Notes: generated by a model from the sequence alone, not told the origin. A stretch of DNA of 64,000 bases from Mycetocola sp. (GCF_025464835.1 NZ_JAODMP010000029.1:1-64000), one strand, 5' to 3'. Numbered from the stretch's first letter, positions 47,615-57,472 are shown. Numbers and translations: made by a program.

Positions 47615-49618
47615 ATGACCGAAGGCACCGGGGTGGCACGCCCCGCCGGGCGGTCTGCCACGACGGCCCGCGTGATCCTCGATTCGCCACTTCCGCAACT
47701 CGATCACCTCTTCGACTACCGGATCCCTGAGGAACTCGCCGACGAAGCACTGCCCGGCGTGCGTGTGACGGTGCCTCTGCGCTCCGCGGGACGGGTCGCC
47801 CGCGGGTACATCGTGGAAACGGTCGACGCCTCCGACGGATTCGACGGTGAACTGAGCCCACTCGACTCCGTCGTCTCAGCGGTCCCCGTGCTCACCCCCG
47901 AGGTGTGGGCGCTGGCAAGGAAAGCCGCCGACCGTGCGGCAGGCGGCGCCGGCGACATCCTGCGGCTAGCGATCCCGGCCAGGCAGGTGCGGGTGGAGAA
48001 GACCTGGCAACGCTCGCAGGAGGAAACCCGCTCCGCGTCCCCTGCGCCTGTCGCACCGGCGATCGACGGATACGGACCAGAGGTATCTGACCTCCTCGCC
48101 GCACACCAGCGCGTCGCCCTCGACGTGATCCCGCAGGTCGTCCGGCTTGAATCCGGAACCTGGGTCGGGCGCTGGGCGGTGACGCTGGCGCAGGCCGCCG
48201 CCCGCACGATCGCCGCGGGGGAGAGCGCGATCCTCGCCGTGCCCGATTACCGCGACAGCGACCAGTTATTCGCCGCGCTCGGGGAATACCTCCCACCGGA
48301 TCGGATAACCAGGGTCGACGCCTCCCAGCCCAACGCGGACCGGTACCGGGCTTTCCTCGACTGCCTGACCGACATCCCGAGAGCGATCCTCGGCAACCGG
48401 TCCGCCGTGTACGCGCCGGCAGCATCCCTCGGGCTCCTTGCCCTCTTCGACGACGGTGACCCGCTGTACTCAGAACCGCTCAGCCCATACGTTCACGCGA
48501 GGGACGCGGCGCTCATCCGTCAGCAGCAGTCGGGAGCCGCTCTCGTTCTCGCCGGGCACACCCGAAGCGTCGACGCGCAACGACTGGTCGAGATCGGCTG
48601 GCTCGAAGCCGCCGCCCCGGAACGCGCAGCGACCCCACGGGTCCTCATCACCGCGAAAGCCGACCACGAAGACGCCGTCGCCGTCACCGCGCGCATCCCG
48701 TCGATGGCATGGCGGCAGGCGAAAGAAGCGATCGCCAGCGGCCCGGTGCTGGTGCAGGTCGCACGGCCCGGCTATGCCCCCGTCGTCGCCTGCGCCACCT
48801 GCTCATCAGCGGCGAGATGCGGCACGTGCGCCGGCCCCCTCGGTATCGCCGGCGCCGGCGCCGCTCCCTCCTGCACCCTGTGCGGGGCGATCGCCGCCGG
48901 ATGGACCTGCCCGACCTGCGAAGGCACAAAGCTGCGCCTCGTGACGCGCGGCACGGGTCGCACCGCCGAAGAGCTCGGCCGGGCGTTCCCCGGTGTCCCT
49001 GTCCTCATCTCCGACGGCGAACGACAGGTCACAGCCGTCGACGCGAGGCCGGCGCTCGTCATAGCAACGCGCGGAGCGGAGCCGGTGGCGGCCGGTGGGT
49101 ACGCGGCGGTCCTCCTGCTCGACGGCGACCGGATGCTCGCCGCCGAACACCTGCGCATCGGCGAGGACTGCCTGCGCTGGTGGTCGAACGCCGCCGCTCT
49201 CGCCCGCCAGGGGGCGCCCGTTGTCCTCACCGGCGTCACGGGGGACCTCGCCCGCGCACTCGCCACCTGGACCCAGCCGGCATTCGCGCACGCCGAACTC
49301 GAGGACCGTCGCGCCCTGCGGTTCCCGCCTGCCGTCCGCGCGGCATCCGTCTCAGGAGACGCAACCGCCGTCGCGGAGGCCCTCGCCGAGGTCCGCGACC
49401 TGCCCGGCGCCAACATCCTCGGTCCGACCCCCACCGACGACGGGGTCCGGGCGATCCTCCGGCTCGACTACGGGCAGGCCGGTGAGGCCGCGCGGCTGCT
49501 CCGCGGCGCCGTCGTCAGGAACGCCACACGACGACGCAAGGCGCCGCAGGGCAAGGCCGGTTACCGCCCGCCACCTACACTGAAAGTCCGCTTCGACGAC
49601 CCGGAGATTCTGTCATGA
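47615..49618 (+). CDS. priA: Primosomal protein N' (PriA), degenerate actinobacterial form
   Basis: PriA recognises abandoned forks and restarts replication. The 667-aa product keeps the N-terminal 3'-DNA-binding domain (ARVILDSPLPQLDHLFDYRIPEEL) and a zinc-binding region with paired cysteines (CATC, CGTC, CTLC, CPTC). The helicase core, however, lacks the GxTGSGKT Walker A motif and the DEEH box, so it is unlikely to be an active ATPase. This loss is known for actinobacterial PriA. I chose ATG at 47615 with CAGAGG 6 nt upstream, over TTG at 47582. Confidence 0.9.
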   Translation: MTEGTGVARPAGRSATTARVILDSPLPQLDHLFDYRIPEELADEALPGVRVTVPLRSAGRVARGYIVETVDASDGFDGELSPLDSVVSAVPVLTPEVWALARKAADRAAGGAGDILRLAIPARQVRVEKTWQRSQEETRSASPAPVAPAIDGYGPEVSDLLAAHQRVALDVIPQVVRLESGTWVGRWAVTLAQAAARTIAAGESAILAVPDYRDSDQLFAALGEYLPPDRITRVDASQPNADRYRAFLDCLTDIPRAILGNRSAVYAPAASLGLLALFDDGDPLYSEPLSPYVHARDAALIRQQQSGAALVLAGHTRSVDAQRLVEIGWLEAAAPERAATPRVLITAKADHEDAVAVTARIPSMAWRQAKEAIASGPVLVQVARPGYAPVVACATCSSAARCGTCAGPLGIAGAGAAPSCTLCGAIAAGWTCPTCEGTKLRLVTRGTGRTAEELGRAFPGVPVLISDGERQVTAVDARPALVIATRGAEPVAAGGYAAVLLLDGDRMLAAEHLRIGEDCLRWWSNAAALARQGAPVVLTGVTGDLARALATWTQPAFAHAELEDRRALRFPPAVRAASVSGDATAVAEALAEVRDLPGANILGPTPTDDGVRAILRLDYGQAGEAARLLRGAVVRNATRRRKAPQGKAGYRPPPTLKVRFDDPEILS

Positions 49619-49646
49619 CCACCCGCAACACCCGGCTCGGACTCGC

Positions 49647-50564
49647 ATGAAACTCGTCTTCGCAGGCACCCCAGACGTTGCCGTGCCCAGCCTCCAGCGC
49701 CTCCTGGCGAGCGGCCACGAGACCGTCGCCGTCCTCACCCGGGAGGACGCCCCGCTGGGGCGGAAGCGCGTCCTCACCCCGTCGCCGGTCGCGCGGGCCG
49801 CCGACGACGCAGGCGTACCCGTGATCAAAGCCAACAGGCTCACAGACGACGTCACCGCGACCATCAGCGGTCTCGATGCCGACCTGGGGGTCATCGTCGC
49901 GTACGGCGGCCTGCTCCGTGAGCCACTGCTGTCGGCCCCGAAGCACGGCTGGATCAACCTGCACTTCTCGCTGCTGCCCGCCTGGCGAGGCGCTGCGCCC
50001 GTGCAGCATGCGCTGCTCGCCGGGGACACACTCACCGGCGCGAGCGTCTTCCAGCTCGTCCGCGAGCTCGACGCCGGCGCGCTGTTCGGTGTTCTCGAGC
50101 GCCCGATCGACGCGGATGCCACCGCCGGGACGCTCCTCGCCGAGCTTGCCGAGTCTGGCGCCGGTTTCCTGTCAGGCATCGTCGACGACATCGGGAACGG
50201 CTCAGCACGCGCGACCCCTCAGGTCGGCCAGGCGACCCTCGCGCCGAAACTGCGCATCGAGGACGGCCGGCTGGACTGGACAGCGCCAGCGGAGACGGTC
50301 TACAACCGGTTCCGCGGCGTCACACCGGAGCCCGGCGCCCACACCACCATCGGCGGCACCCGCTTCAAGATCCTCCACGCCAGGCCGGCGCCAGGGGGAA
50401 CGCTCCCAGCGGGTACCGTCGACCGCATCGACGGTCGCATCCTCATCGGCACCGGGACGTCGGCCCTCGAACTTCTGCGGGTCCAGCCGGCCGGCAAGCC
50501 GGCCATGGCCGCATCCGACTGGTGGCGAGGACTCAGCCACGACCAGCCCATCCGGGCAGAGTAG
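49647..50564 (+). CDS. fmt: Methionyl-tRNA formyltransferase
   Basis: Fmt formylates initiator Met-tRNA with 10-formyl-THF. The 305-aa product has the N-terminal formyltransferase domain with the catalytic set N104, H106 and D142 (NLHFSLLPAWRGAAP), and a C-terminal OB-like tRNA-binding domain from about 205. It lies 28 nt after priA in the standard order priA-fmt-rsmB. No peptide deformylase gene is adjacent. Confidence 0.95.
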   Translation: MKLVFAGTPDVAVPSLQRLLASGHETVAVLTREDAPLGRKRVLTPSPVARAADDAGVPVIKANRLTDDVTATISGLDADLGVIVAYGGLLREPLLSAPKHGWINLHFSLLPAWRGAAPVQHALLAGDTLTGASVFQLVRELDAGALFGVLERPIDADATAGTLLAELAESGAGFLSGIVDDIGNGSARATPQVGQATLAPKLRIEDGRLDWTAPAETVYNRFRGVTPEPGAHTTIGGTRFKILHARPAPGGTLPAGTVDRIDGRILIGTGTSALELLRVQPAGKPAMAASDWWRGLSHDQPIRAE

Positions 50565-50573
50565 GTAACCCCG

Positions 50574-52001
50574 ATGACTCCTGCACAGAAGCCAGCGCCG
50601 ACGTTCGTCCAGCCAGCGAGGCGCATCGCCTACGACGTGCTCGCAGCGGTGAGCACCGACGACGCGTACGCGAACCTGCTCCTGCCGACGCTCATCGCCA
50701 GAGCAGCCCTCAACACAGCTGACGCCGGCCTCGCCACCGAACTGACCTACGGCACCCTCCGCCTGCGCGGTTACTACGACCGGGTGATCGCGCTGGCCGC
50801 CGGCCGGGATGTCAGCCAGATCGACACCGGCATCCTCGACGTCCTCCGTCTCGGCGCGCACCAGCTCCTCGCCACTCGCGTCGCACCGCACGCGGCCGTC
50901 AACGAGTCCGTTGCGCTCGCCCGCATGGTCGGATCCCGCTCGGCCGTCGGGTTCACGAACGGTGTGCTCAGAACCATTTCACGGTCAACGCCCGAAGAGT
51001 GGCGCGAACGTGTGCTTGCCGCGGCGAAGAACGCCGACGACAGGCTTGCCGCCGATTACGCCCACCCGGCGTGGATTCTCCGCGCCCTCCGGCAGGCCCT
51101 CGCTCTCGAGGGCCGCGCCGTCGAGCTCCCCGAGCTGCTCGCCGCAGACAATCAGGCCCCCAGGGTGAACCTGATCGCTCTCCCCGGCCTGGCCGAAGTG
51201 CCCGATGGCGCCGACACGAACCGGTACTCGCCGTTCGGCTTCACGCTCTCCGGTGGGGATCCGGATGCCGCCATCCGGCATGAGAACGGCCGCCTCCGCG
51301 TTCAGGACGAAGGTTCACAACTCGCGGCTCTCGCGCTCAGTCGGGCTCGGCCGGTGACCGCCGGGGAGCGCTGGCTCGATCTCTGCGCCGGCCCTGGCGG
51401 CAAGACCGCACTGCTCGGCGCTGAGGCGCTCCTGTCCGGAGCGACGGTGACCGCGAACGAATTCGTCCCAGCACGCGCGCAACTCGTCCGTCGTGCGGTG
51501 GCACCGGTGTCAGGCGATATCGCCGTGACCGAACTGGATGGAACCCAGGTCGGCCACCTCCAGCCGGAAGCGTGGGACCGCATCCTCGTCGACGCCCCAT
51601 GCACAGGCCTCGGCGCACTCCGTCGCCGCCCGGAAGCCCGTTGGCGGAAGACCGCGAAGGATGTGGCAGACCTCACGGTGCTGCAGCAGTCGCTGCTGCT
51701 CTCCGCCTTCGACGCACTCAAACCCGGCGGGATCGTGGCCTACGTCACCTGCTCACCGCACGTCGCTGAGACCCGCGGGGTCGTCACCGATGCCCTCCGC
51801 CGGCTCGGCGACACGGCGGAACTGCTCGACACCGCCCAGGTCGTTCAGTCGATCGCCGTCGAGAACCTCGACCTGCCTGCAACCGAATCGGCGGCAGGCG
51901 AAACCGGGACGACTGTGCAACTGTGGCCCCACCGTCACGGGACGGATGCCATGTTCATCGCGCTGATCGCCAAATCGCGGTCGACCCCCGGCACTCGTTA
52001 G
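50574..52001 (+). CDS. rsmB: 16S rRNA (cytosine-967-C5)-methyltransferase-like protein RsmB
   Basis: This 475-aa RsmB/NOP-family enzyme has an N-terminal NusB-like RNA-binding domain (about 10-150) and a Rossmann methyltransferase domain with SAM-binding LDLCAGPGGKTALL. The two family cysteines lie in DAPCTGLGALRRRPEARW and YVTCSPHVAETRG. It should methylate a cytosine of 16S rRNA, with C967 inferred from homology. It starts 9 nt after fmt. Confidence 0.93.
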   Translation: MTPAQKPAPTFVQPARRIAYDVLAAVSTDDAYANLLLPTLIARAALNTADAGLATELTYGTLRLRGYYDRVIALAAGRDVSQIDTGILDVLRLGAHQLLATRVAPHAAVNESVALARMVGSRSAVGFTNGVLRTISRSTPEEWRERVLAAAKNADDRLAADYAHPAWILRALRQALALEGRAVELPELLAADNQAPRVNLIALPGLAEVPDGADTNRYSPFGFTLSGGDPDAAIRHENGRLRVQDEGSQLAALALSRARPVTAGERWLDLCAGPGGKTALLGAEALLSGATVTANEFVPARAQLVRRAVAPVSGDIAVTELDGTQVGHLQPEAWDRILVDAPCTGLGALRRRPEARWRKTAKDVADLTVLQQSLLLSAFDALKPGGIVAYVTCSPHVAETRGVVTDALRRLGDTAELLDTAQVVQSIAVENLDLPATESAAGETGTTVQLWPHRHGTDAMFIALIAKSRSTPGTR

Positions 52002-52004
52002 GCT
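51999..52004 (+). promoter_or_regulatory. Predicted -10 element, leaderless rpe transcript
   Basis: TAGGCT overlaps the rsmB stop codon and is followed by 6 nt and the rpe ATG at 52011. There is no Shine-Dalgarno sequence. Confidence 0.5.
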
Positions 52005-52010
52005 GTCGGG

Positions 52011-52700
52011 ATGTCGATCCGAATCTCCCCGAGCATCCTGGCCGCCGATTTCGTGAACATCGAGCGAGACCTCGGGCGGATCGGCACCGCCGACCTCGTC
52101 CACGTCGACGTCATGGACAACCATTTCGTGCCCAACCTCACCTTCGGGCCGCAGATGGTGGACCGGATCCAGCAGGTCTCGGCGCTTCCGCTCGACGTTC
52201 ACCTGATGATCGATGACCCGGACCGCTGGGCACCCGGCTACGCCGAACTCGGCGCGTACAGTGTCACCTTCCACGCTGAGGCGACGTCGGAACCGGTCGC
52301 CCTGGCCCGGCGGCTCCGTTCGATCGGCGCGCGAGCCGGTATCGCGCTCAAGCCGGGGACCGCCGTCGAGCCGTACCTCGAACTGCTCAGCGAATTCGAC
52401 CAGGTGCTCGTCATGACGGTGGAGCCCGGATTCGGCGGCCAGTCGTTCATGCACCACACGATGCCCAAGCTGCACCTGCTCCGCCAGGAACTCTCCCGCA
52501 CAGGCGGGGATGTTTGGCTGCAGGTGGACGGCGGCATCAACGAGGACACCGTCGGCATCGCGGCCGCCGCGGGTGCCGACACGTTCGTCGCCGGCTCGAG
52601 CGTGTTCGGCTCCGACAGCCCGGAACTGCGGATCAGCGCGTTGCGCGAGGCGGCGGCATCCGGTCACGTCCACGCGCACGAGCCGTCGTCGCGAAGCTAG
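52011..52700 (+). CDS. rpe: Ribulose-phosphate 3-epimerase
   Basis: Rpe interconverts ribulose 5-phosphate and xylulose 5-phosphate in the pentose phosphate pathway. It supplies ribose phosphate for the PRPP-using his, trp and pyr genes nearby. The 229-aa TIM-barrel product has the metal-site motifs [22 protein letters not shown] and VDGGINEDT, and the phosphate loop VAGSSVFG. Its start fits a leaderless transcript. Confidence 0.95.
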   Translation: MSIRISPSILAADFVNIERDLGRIGTADLVHVDVMDNHFVPNLTFGPQMVDRIQQVSALPLDVHLMIDDPDRWAPGYAELGAYSVTFHAEATSEPVALARRLRSIGARAGIALKPGTAVEPYLELLSEFDQVLVMTVEPGFGGQSFMHHTMPKLHLLRQELSRTGGDVWLQVDGGINEDTVGIAAAAGADTFVAGSSVFGSDSPELRISALREAAASGHVHAHEPSSRS

Positions 52701-52706
52701 TACCCT
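52701..52706 (+). promoter_or_regulatory. Predicted -10 element, leaderless hisE transcript
   Basis: TACCCT immediately follows the rpe stop and is 7 nt before the GTG of hisE at 52714. There is no Shine-Dalgarno sequence. Confidence 0.45.
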
Positions 52707-52713
52707 GATAACT

Positions 52714-52977
52714 GTGAAGACATTCGACGACTTGTTCGCAGAGCTCAGCCTGAAGGCTGCCGAACGCCCGGAGGGCAGCGGCACAGTTCGCGAATTGGAC
52801 GCGGGCGTTCACGCCATCGGCAAGAAGATCGTCGAAGAAGCCGCAGAAGTATGGATGGCGGCTGAATACCAGAGCGATGCCGAAACCGCTGAAGAGATCT
52901 CCCAGCTGATCTACCACCTTCAGGTCCTCATGCTTGCGAAGGGCCTCTCGCCGGAGGACGTCTACCGACATCTGTGA
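52714..52977 (+). CDS. hisE: Phosphoribosyl-ATP diphosphatase
   Basis: HisE hydrolyses PR-ATP to PR-AMP, the second step of histidine synthesis. The 87-aa product has the MazG-like helical core with [16 protein letters not shown], whose acidic residues bind Mg2+. GTG at 52714 gives the usual N-terminus [11 protein letters not shown]. The frame is open far upstream only as shadow of rpe. It lies 53 nt before hisG, as in mycobacteria. Confidence 0.95.
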   Translation: MKTFDDLFAELSLKAAERPEGSGTVRELDAGVHAIGKKIVEEAAEVWMAAEYQSDAETAEEISQLIYHLQVLMLAKGLSPEDVYRHL

Positions 52978-53030
52978 CGCCAGCGCCACAGCTACACCTC
53001 CACGACAGACCCACAACGAGAGAACTCCGC

Positions 53031-53870
53031 ATGTTGAGAATCGCAGTGCCCAACAAAGGCTCACTGGCTGAGACCGCCGCCCAGATGTTGTCGGAGGCCG
53101 GTTACGCCGGCCGCCGTGACCCCAAGGAACTCCACCTTCTCGATGCCGCGAACGGCGTCGAATTCTTCTTCCTCCGCCCGCGCGACATCGCGACGTACGT
53201 CGGATCCGGCGCACTGGACGTCGGTGTCACCGGCCGTGACCTGCTGCTCGACTCCGGCTCCGAGGCATCCGAAATCGAGAGCCTCGGCTTCGGCGACTCG
53301 ACTTTCCGCTTCGCCGGGCCCACCGGACGGTTCACCGACCTGGCCGACCTCGCCGGGCACCGCGTTGCCACGAGCTACCCTGGCCTCGTCGGCGAGTTCC
53401 TCGCCGGCCACGACGTCGATGTGACCCTCGTCCCTCTCGACGGTGCTGTGGAATCGGCAGTGCAGCTCGGTGTCGCGGATGCTGTCGCCGACGTTGTCTC
53501 CACCGGCACGACCCTGCGCAAGGCGGGTCTGGACATCTTCGGTCCGGTGATCCTCGAATCCACGGCCGTGCTGATCGGTTCACCCGAGGAGAAACCGGGC
53601 CTTGACACTCTTCGGCGCCGGCTGCAGGGCGTTCTCGTCGCCCGCCGCTACGTGCTCATGGATTACGACCTGCCTGCCGCGCTTCTTGACCAGGCGAGCG
53701 ACATCGCCGGCGGCATCGAGTCACCGACCGTGTCGCCGCTTCGCGACAAGGACTGGGTGGCGGTCCGGGTGATGGTTCCGCGTGAACGCACCAACCAGAT
53801 CATGGACTCCCTGTACGAATTGGGCGCGCGGGCGATTCTCGTCAGCGCCATCCACGCGGCGAGACTGTAG
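53031..53870 (+). CDS. hisG: ATP phosphoribosyltransferase, long form
   Basis: HisG condenses ATP with PRPP, the committed and feedback-controlled step of histidine synthesis. The 279-aa product begins [16 protein letters not shown], has the PRPP-binding segment [14 protein letters not shown] and carries the C-terminal PII-like regulatory domain (about 205-279). It is therefore the long, HisZ-independent type. ATG at 53031 has GAGAGA upstream. The frame is open to 52974. Confidence 0.96.
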   Translation: MLRIAVPNKGSLAETAAQMLSEAGYAGRRDPKELHLLDAANGVEFFFLRPRDIATYVGSGALDVGVTGRDLLLDSGSEASEIESLGFGDSTFRFAGPTGRFTDLADLAGHRVATSYPGLVGEFLAGHDVDVTLVPLDGAVESAVQLGVADAVADVVSTGTTLRKAGLDIFGPVILESTAVLIGSPEEKPGLDTLRRRLQGVLVARRYVLMDYDLPAALLDQASDIAGGIESPTVSPLRDKDWVAVRVMVPRERTNQIMDSLYELGARAILVSAIHAARL

Positions 53871-53881
53871 GGAGCCGACCG

Positions 53882-54643
53882 ATGACCGTTGCGTGCCGTG
53901 TGATTCCGTGCCTCGACGTCGCCGACGGCCGGGTCGTGAAGGGAATCAACTTCCAGAACCTCCGTGACGCGGGCGACCCGGTCGAACTTGCGCGCCGTTA
54001 CTACGAGCAGGGCGCAGACGAACTCACCTTCCTCGACGTCACAGCGACCGTGGACAACCGGGCGACCACCTACGACGTGGTCACCCGCACAGCGGAGCAG
54101 GTTTTCATCCCGCTGACCGTCGGCGGGGGAGTGCGCTCCGTCGATGACGTGGCGCGCCTGCTCGGCAGCGGCGCTGACAAAGTCGGCGTCAACAGCGCCG
54201 CGATCGCGCGACCGCCGCTCCTCGGCGAGATCGCCGACCGGTTCGGCGCGCAGGTGCTTGTCCTCTCCCTGGATGTGAAGCGCCAAAGGTCCACGTCGTC
54301 CGGTTTCGTCGTCACCACCCACGGCGGCCGCACTGAGACGGGCATTGACGCGCTCGACTGGGCTCGCGAGGCCATCGAGCGGGGCGCCGGTGAGCTTCTC
54401 GTCAACTCGATCGACGCCGACGGAACCAAGCAGGGGTTCGACACCGAGCTGATTGCGCTCATGCGTGAGGTGAGCAGTGTGCCCGTGATCGCCTCCGGCG
54501 GTGCAGGCAAGGCAGCGGACTTCCCACCGGCGATCGCCGCCGGTGCTGATGCCGTCCTGGCCGCGAGTGTGTTCCACTCGGGCCTGCTGACCATCAACGA
54601 TGTCAAACAGGAACTGGCTTCCGAAGGGGTATTGGTGCGCTGA
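53882..54643 (+). CDS. hisF: Imidazole glycerol phosphate synthase subunit HisF
   Basis: HisF is the cyclase subunit that uses ammonia from HisH to make IGP and AICAR. The 253-aa barrel has catalytic aspartates D12 ([12 protein letters not shown]) and D131 (SLDVKR), with two phosphate-binding glycine loops. hisH and hisA are not in this window. It overlaps hisI by 1 nt (TGATG). Confidence 0.96.
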   Translation: MTVACRVIPCLDVADGRVVKGINFQNLRDAGDPVELARRYYEQGADELTFLDVTATVDNRATTYDVVTRTAEQVFIPLTVGGGVRSVDDVARLLGSGADKVGVNSAAIARPPLLGEIADRFGAQVLVLSLDVKRQRSTSSGFVVTTHGGRTETGIDALDWAREAIERGAGELLVNSIDADGTKQGFDTELIALMREVSSVPVIASGGAGKAADFPPAIAAGADAVLAASVFHSGLLTINDVKQELASEGVLVR

Positions 54644-55023
54644 TGAGCGTTTCGTCGACAATCCAGCAGATTCAGTTCGATGCGGACGGGCTCATCCCGG
54701 CGATCGTGCAGCAGTGGGACACCGGCGAGGTGCTCATGCTCGGGTACATGAACGACGAGGCGGTGCGACGCACCCTGACCGAGGGTCGGGTCACTTTCTG
54801 GTCCCGGTCGAGGCAGGAATACTGGCGCAAGGGAGACACCTCGGGTAACGCCCAGTACGTCAAGGGTGCCGCACTCGACTGTGACGCAGACACTCTTCTG
54901 CTCCAGGTCGAACAGGTCGGCGTGGCATGCCACACCGGCACGAGGACCTGCTTCGACGCTCACGAACTCAGCCCAGCCATCGGTGACCAACCCGACGAGG
55001 ACTCCGCTGATGACAACGGGTAG
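54643..55023 (+). CDS. hisI: Phosphoribosyl-AMP cyclohydrolase
   Basis: HisI opens the adenine ring of PR-AMP. The 126-aa product has the conserved [32 protein letters not shown] and zinc-binding cysteines in [10 protein letters not shown] and CHTGTRTCF. It is monofunctional; the HisE activity is encoded separately upstream. Its last 14 nt overlap trpE, so histidine and tryptophan genes are transcriptionally and translationally joined here. Confidence 0.96.
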   Translation: MSVSSTIQQIQFDADGLIPAIVQQWDTGEVLMLGYMNDEAVRRTLTEGRVTFWSRSRQEYWRKGDTSGNAQYVKGAALDCDADTLLLQVEQVGVACHTGTRTCFDAHELSPAIGDQPDEDSADDNG

Positions 55024-56545
55024 GGGCACCGGCTCGACGAGCCGCAGCCGATTCGACGAGCTCGCCCGCGACCATCGTGTCATCCCGGTCATCCGGGAAC
55101 TGTTCGCAGACGGCGAGACGCCGGTCGGGATCTATCGCAAGCTCGCCCTCGGCAGACCAGGGAGCTTCCTGCTGGAGTCGGCAGAGCAGGGTGGCATCTG
55201 GTCCCGGTACTCGTTCGTCGGCGTCTCCGCCTTCGGTGTGCTCACCCAGCAGAACGAGTCGGTCCAGTGGATCGATTACGGCATCAGCCGGCAACGAGCG
55301 CTGGGGGATGCCGCAGGGCTGCGGCCGCTGCAGGCGATCTCCGAACTGCACCGCCGCTGGGAAACCCCTCACATCGATGGTCACCCGCCGCTCACCGGCG
55401 GCCTCGTCGGATTCATCGGCTGGGAGGCGATCCGCCAGATTGAAAAGCTGCCGCACCGGCCGCCGAAGGAGTTCGACGTCCCAGGGCAGGCCCTGTGCTT
55501 CGTCGCTGATCTCGTGGTGCTCGATCACCGCAGCGGCACCGTCCAGCTCATCGCGAACGTGCTCAACGACGGGCTCGACGACGAAGCGACCCTGTGGCGC
55601 TCGGCGCAGGACCGGCTCGACGCCATGCAGTCCCGGTTGGCCCAGCCGAACGATGCGTGGCTGGCCGAGGTCGACCTCACGACGGCACCGAACCCGCGCT
55701 ACCGCACCAGGAAGTCCGACTTCCTGGACGCCGTCGTCACGGCGAAGGAACGCATCCGTGACGGAGACATCTTCCAGGTGGTGGTTTCGCAACGTTTCGA
55801 CGAGGACTGCACCGCCGAACCCATCGATGTGTACCGGATTCTTCGCAGCCTCAACCCCAGCCCGTATATGTACCTGCTGACCCTGCAGAACGTCGACGGC
55901 ACACCGTACTCGATCGTCGGATCAAGTCCTGAGGCGCTCGTCAAGGTGCAGGACAAGCGAGTCCTCACCCACCCGATCGCGGGTTCGAAGCCGCGGGGGA
56001 ACACACCGGAACGGGACGTCGAGCTTGCCGATGAGCTCTCCGGTGACGCGAAGGAACGCGCTGAGCACCTCATGCTCGTAGACCTCGCCCGCAACGACCT
56101 GCTCAAGGTGTGCACCGCTGGCAGTGTCGAGGTGACCGAGTTCATGCGCATCGAACGGTTCAGCCACATCATGCACCTGGTGTCGACCGTCGAGGGAACA
56201 CTGAGCGATTCAGCGAACCCGATCGACGTGTTCACCGCCACCTTCCCGGCGGGGACCCTGTCAGGCGCACCTAAACCGCGCGCACTGGAGATCATCGACG
56301 AACTGGAACCCGCTCAACGTGGCGTGTACGGGGGAGTGGTCGGGTACTTCGCGTTCTCCGGTGACATCGACCTCGCCATCGCCATCCGGACCGCGACGAT
56401 CGTCAACGGTGTCGCCCACGTGCAGGCGGGCGGGGGGCTGGTGGCCGATTCGGATCCCGAGAGCGAATACCTCGAGTCGCAGAACAAGGCCGCGGCGCCG
56501 CTCAGGGCCGTCGCTGTCGCAAACGCCATGAGAAGGGTGCGATGA
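55010..56545 (+). CDS. trpE: Anthranilate synthase component I
   Basis: TrpE makes anthranilate from chorismate, with ammonia from a TrpG subunit that is not in this window. The 511-aa product keeps the feedback site [16 protein letters not shown] (LLES motif), so tryptophan inhibition is expected. It also has the chorismate-binding core with [25 protein letters not shown] and the C-terminal [18 protein letters not shown] at 55010 has GAGGA 8 nt upstream inside hisI. The frame is open to 54866. There is no leader peptide or attenuator, because the start lies in hisI. Confidence 0.96.
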   Translation: MTTGRGTGSTSRSRFDELARDHRVIPVIRELFADGETPVGIYRKLALGRPGSFLLESAEQGGIWSRYSFVGVSAFGVLTQQNESVQWIDYGISRQRALGDAAGLRPLQAISELHRRWETPHIDGHPPLTGGLVGFIGWEAIRQIEKLPHRPPKEFDVPGQALCFVADLVVLDHRSGTVQLIANVLNDGLDDEATLWRSAQDRLDAMQSRLAQPNDAWLAEVDLTTAPNPRYRTRKSDFLDAVVTAKERIRDGDIFQVVVSQRFDEDCTAEPIDVYRILRSLNPSPYMYLLTLQNVDGTPYSIVGSSPEALVKVQDKRVLTHPIAGSKPRGNTPERDVELADELSGDAKERAEHLMLVDLARNDLLKVCTAGSVEVTEFMRIERFSHIMHLVSTVEGTLSDSANPIDVFTATFPAGTLSGAPKPRALEIIDELEPAQRGVYGGVVGYFAFSGDIDLAIAIRTATIVNGVAHVQAGGGLVADSDPESEYLESQNKAAAPLRAVAVANAMRRVR

Positions 56546-57147
56546 CCACCGCGTCACGCCCGGGCAAGCGCTCGAAGTATGTCCTGATTCTGGCGTCCCT
56601 GATTCTCAGCGGGCTCGCCCTGATCGCGTGGACCCAGACCTGGCTTATGGTCGAACTGGCGCCTGGCTCCCCGACCAGCCGGGTGGCCGTTGACGGAGCG
56701 GTCGCGGCACCAGCCTTGGCAGCCCTCGCCCTTGCCGGGCTTGCCCTCGCGGCCGCGCTCGCTATCGCCGGCCACCTGTTCCGGATCGTACTCGGCGTGC
56801 TCAATGTCGTGCTCGGGGGCTGCATCGCACTTTCCGCCGTGCTGGTCCTAGGGGGTCCTGTCGCCGCCAGCGAAGCGGCCGTCACCAACGTCACCGGGAT
56901 CGCCGGCTCCAAGTCGATCGCGGACCTGGTCTCAGGCACCTCACTCACCCCGTGGCCGCCGATTGCCCTCGCCACAGGCATCCTGCTCGCCATTGTGGGG
57001 CTGGGAATCATCATGACGGCGAAACGCTGGCCATCGTCGTCGCGCAAGTACTCGGCCGTTCGGCTCGAACCCGTCGACGGCGATGCCATGCCCGACTCCG
57101 TCGACAGCTGGGACGACCTCACCCGGGGCGACGACCCGACCCGCTGA
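56542..57147 (+). CDS. Trp biosynthesis-associated membrane protein (TIGR02234-like)
   Basis: This 201-aa protein has four predicted transmembrane helices (about 12-32, 53-75, 80-105 and 131-155) and a polar C-terminal tail. The position directly after trpE with an ATGA overlap, the size and the helix pattern fit the family named Trp biosynthesis-associated membrane protein, which is restricted to actinobacterial trp clusters. No biochemical role is established; transport or membrane tethering has been guessed. Confidence 0.85.
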   Translation: MTTASRPGKRSKYVLILASLILSGLALIAWTQTWLMVELAPGSPTSRVAVDGAVAAPALAALALAGLALAAALAIAGHLFRIVLGVLNVVLGGCIALSAVLVLGGPVAASEAAVTNVTGIAGSKSIADLVSGTSLTPWPPIALATGILLAIVGLGIIMTAKRWPSSSRKYSAVRLEPVDGDAMPDSVDSWDDLTRGDDPTR

Positions 57148-57161
57148 CCGCCGCGCGCACG

Positions 57162-57366
57162 ATTTTCAGGAGATCGAACGATTCGCAGGATGGAACCGGC
57201 AAGAACATCCTGATAACCGTGCGATCTCCTTCACAGCGTGCGTGACGGCATCCGTATCCCGAAGCGACCGGTCGCCGGATTCTCAGGAGATCGAACGATT
57301 CACAGGGTGGAATCGGCGAGAGCATCCTCATAACTGTGCGTTCGCCTGCACATCTTGTGTGCCGGC
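57162..57366 (+). repeat. Duplicated 88-nt element with hairpin potential, 117-nt period
   Basis: Copy 1 (57162-57249) and copy 2 (57279-57366) agree at roughly 83% of 88 positions. Both contain CAGGAGATCGAACGATTC. In copy 1 the outer arms AGGAGATCG / CGATCTCCT and the inner arms CAGGATG / CATCCTG form a long imperfect hairpin. In copy 2 the inner arms AGGGTG / CATCCT still pair through a G-U, while the outer arms are weaker. The element lies between the trp membrane gene and the HGxxPAAW gene. No gene is evident. Confidence 0.8.
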
Positions 57367-57391
57367 CCCGACCGCCGCGCCCCATCAGCGC

Positions 57392-57472
57392 GGCATAAGG
57401 AAATAACGCCCAGAAAAGGATGCCCCCGGCTCACTTCGTCCTTATTTCGAGCCGATCTCCTTATCCCATGCC
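57392..57472 (+). other. Region with competing inverted repeats upstream of the HGxxPAAW promoter
   Basis: GGCATAAGGA at 57392-57401 can pair with TCCTTAT and ATGCC at 57458-57472, and GAAATAA 57400-57406 with TTATTTC 57442-57448. Alternatively CGGCTC 57427-57432 pairs with GAGCCG 57449-57454. The second stem lies inside the loop or interrupts the inner arms of the first. Downstream, a -10-like TAGACT at 57554-57559 probably drives the next gene. I see nothing else in the rest of the 440-bp gap apart from a GCC-rich run near 57504-57522. Confidence 0.4.

Noticed and set aside
57119-57385. Minus-strand 88-codon ORF with repeated peptides over the trp repeat
   Set aside because: The copies differ partly by conservative residues, but there is no ribosome site, changes are not concentrated at third positions, and hairpin pairing explains several of them. 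Kept only as an alternative in the findings.
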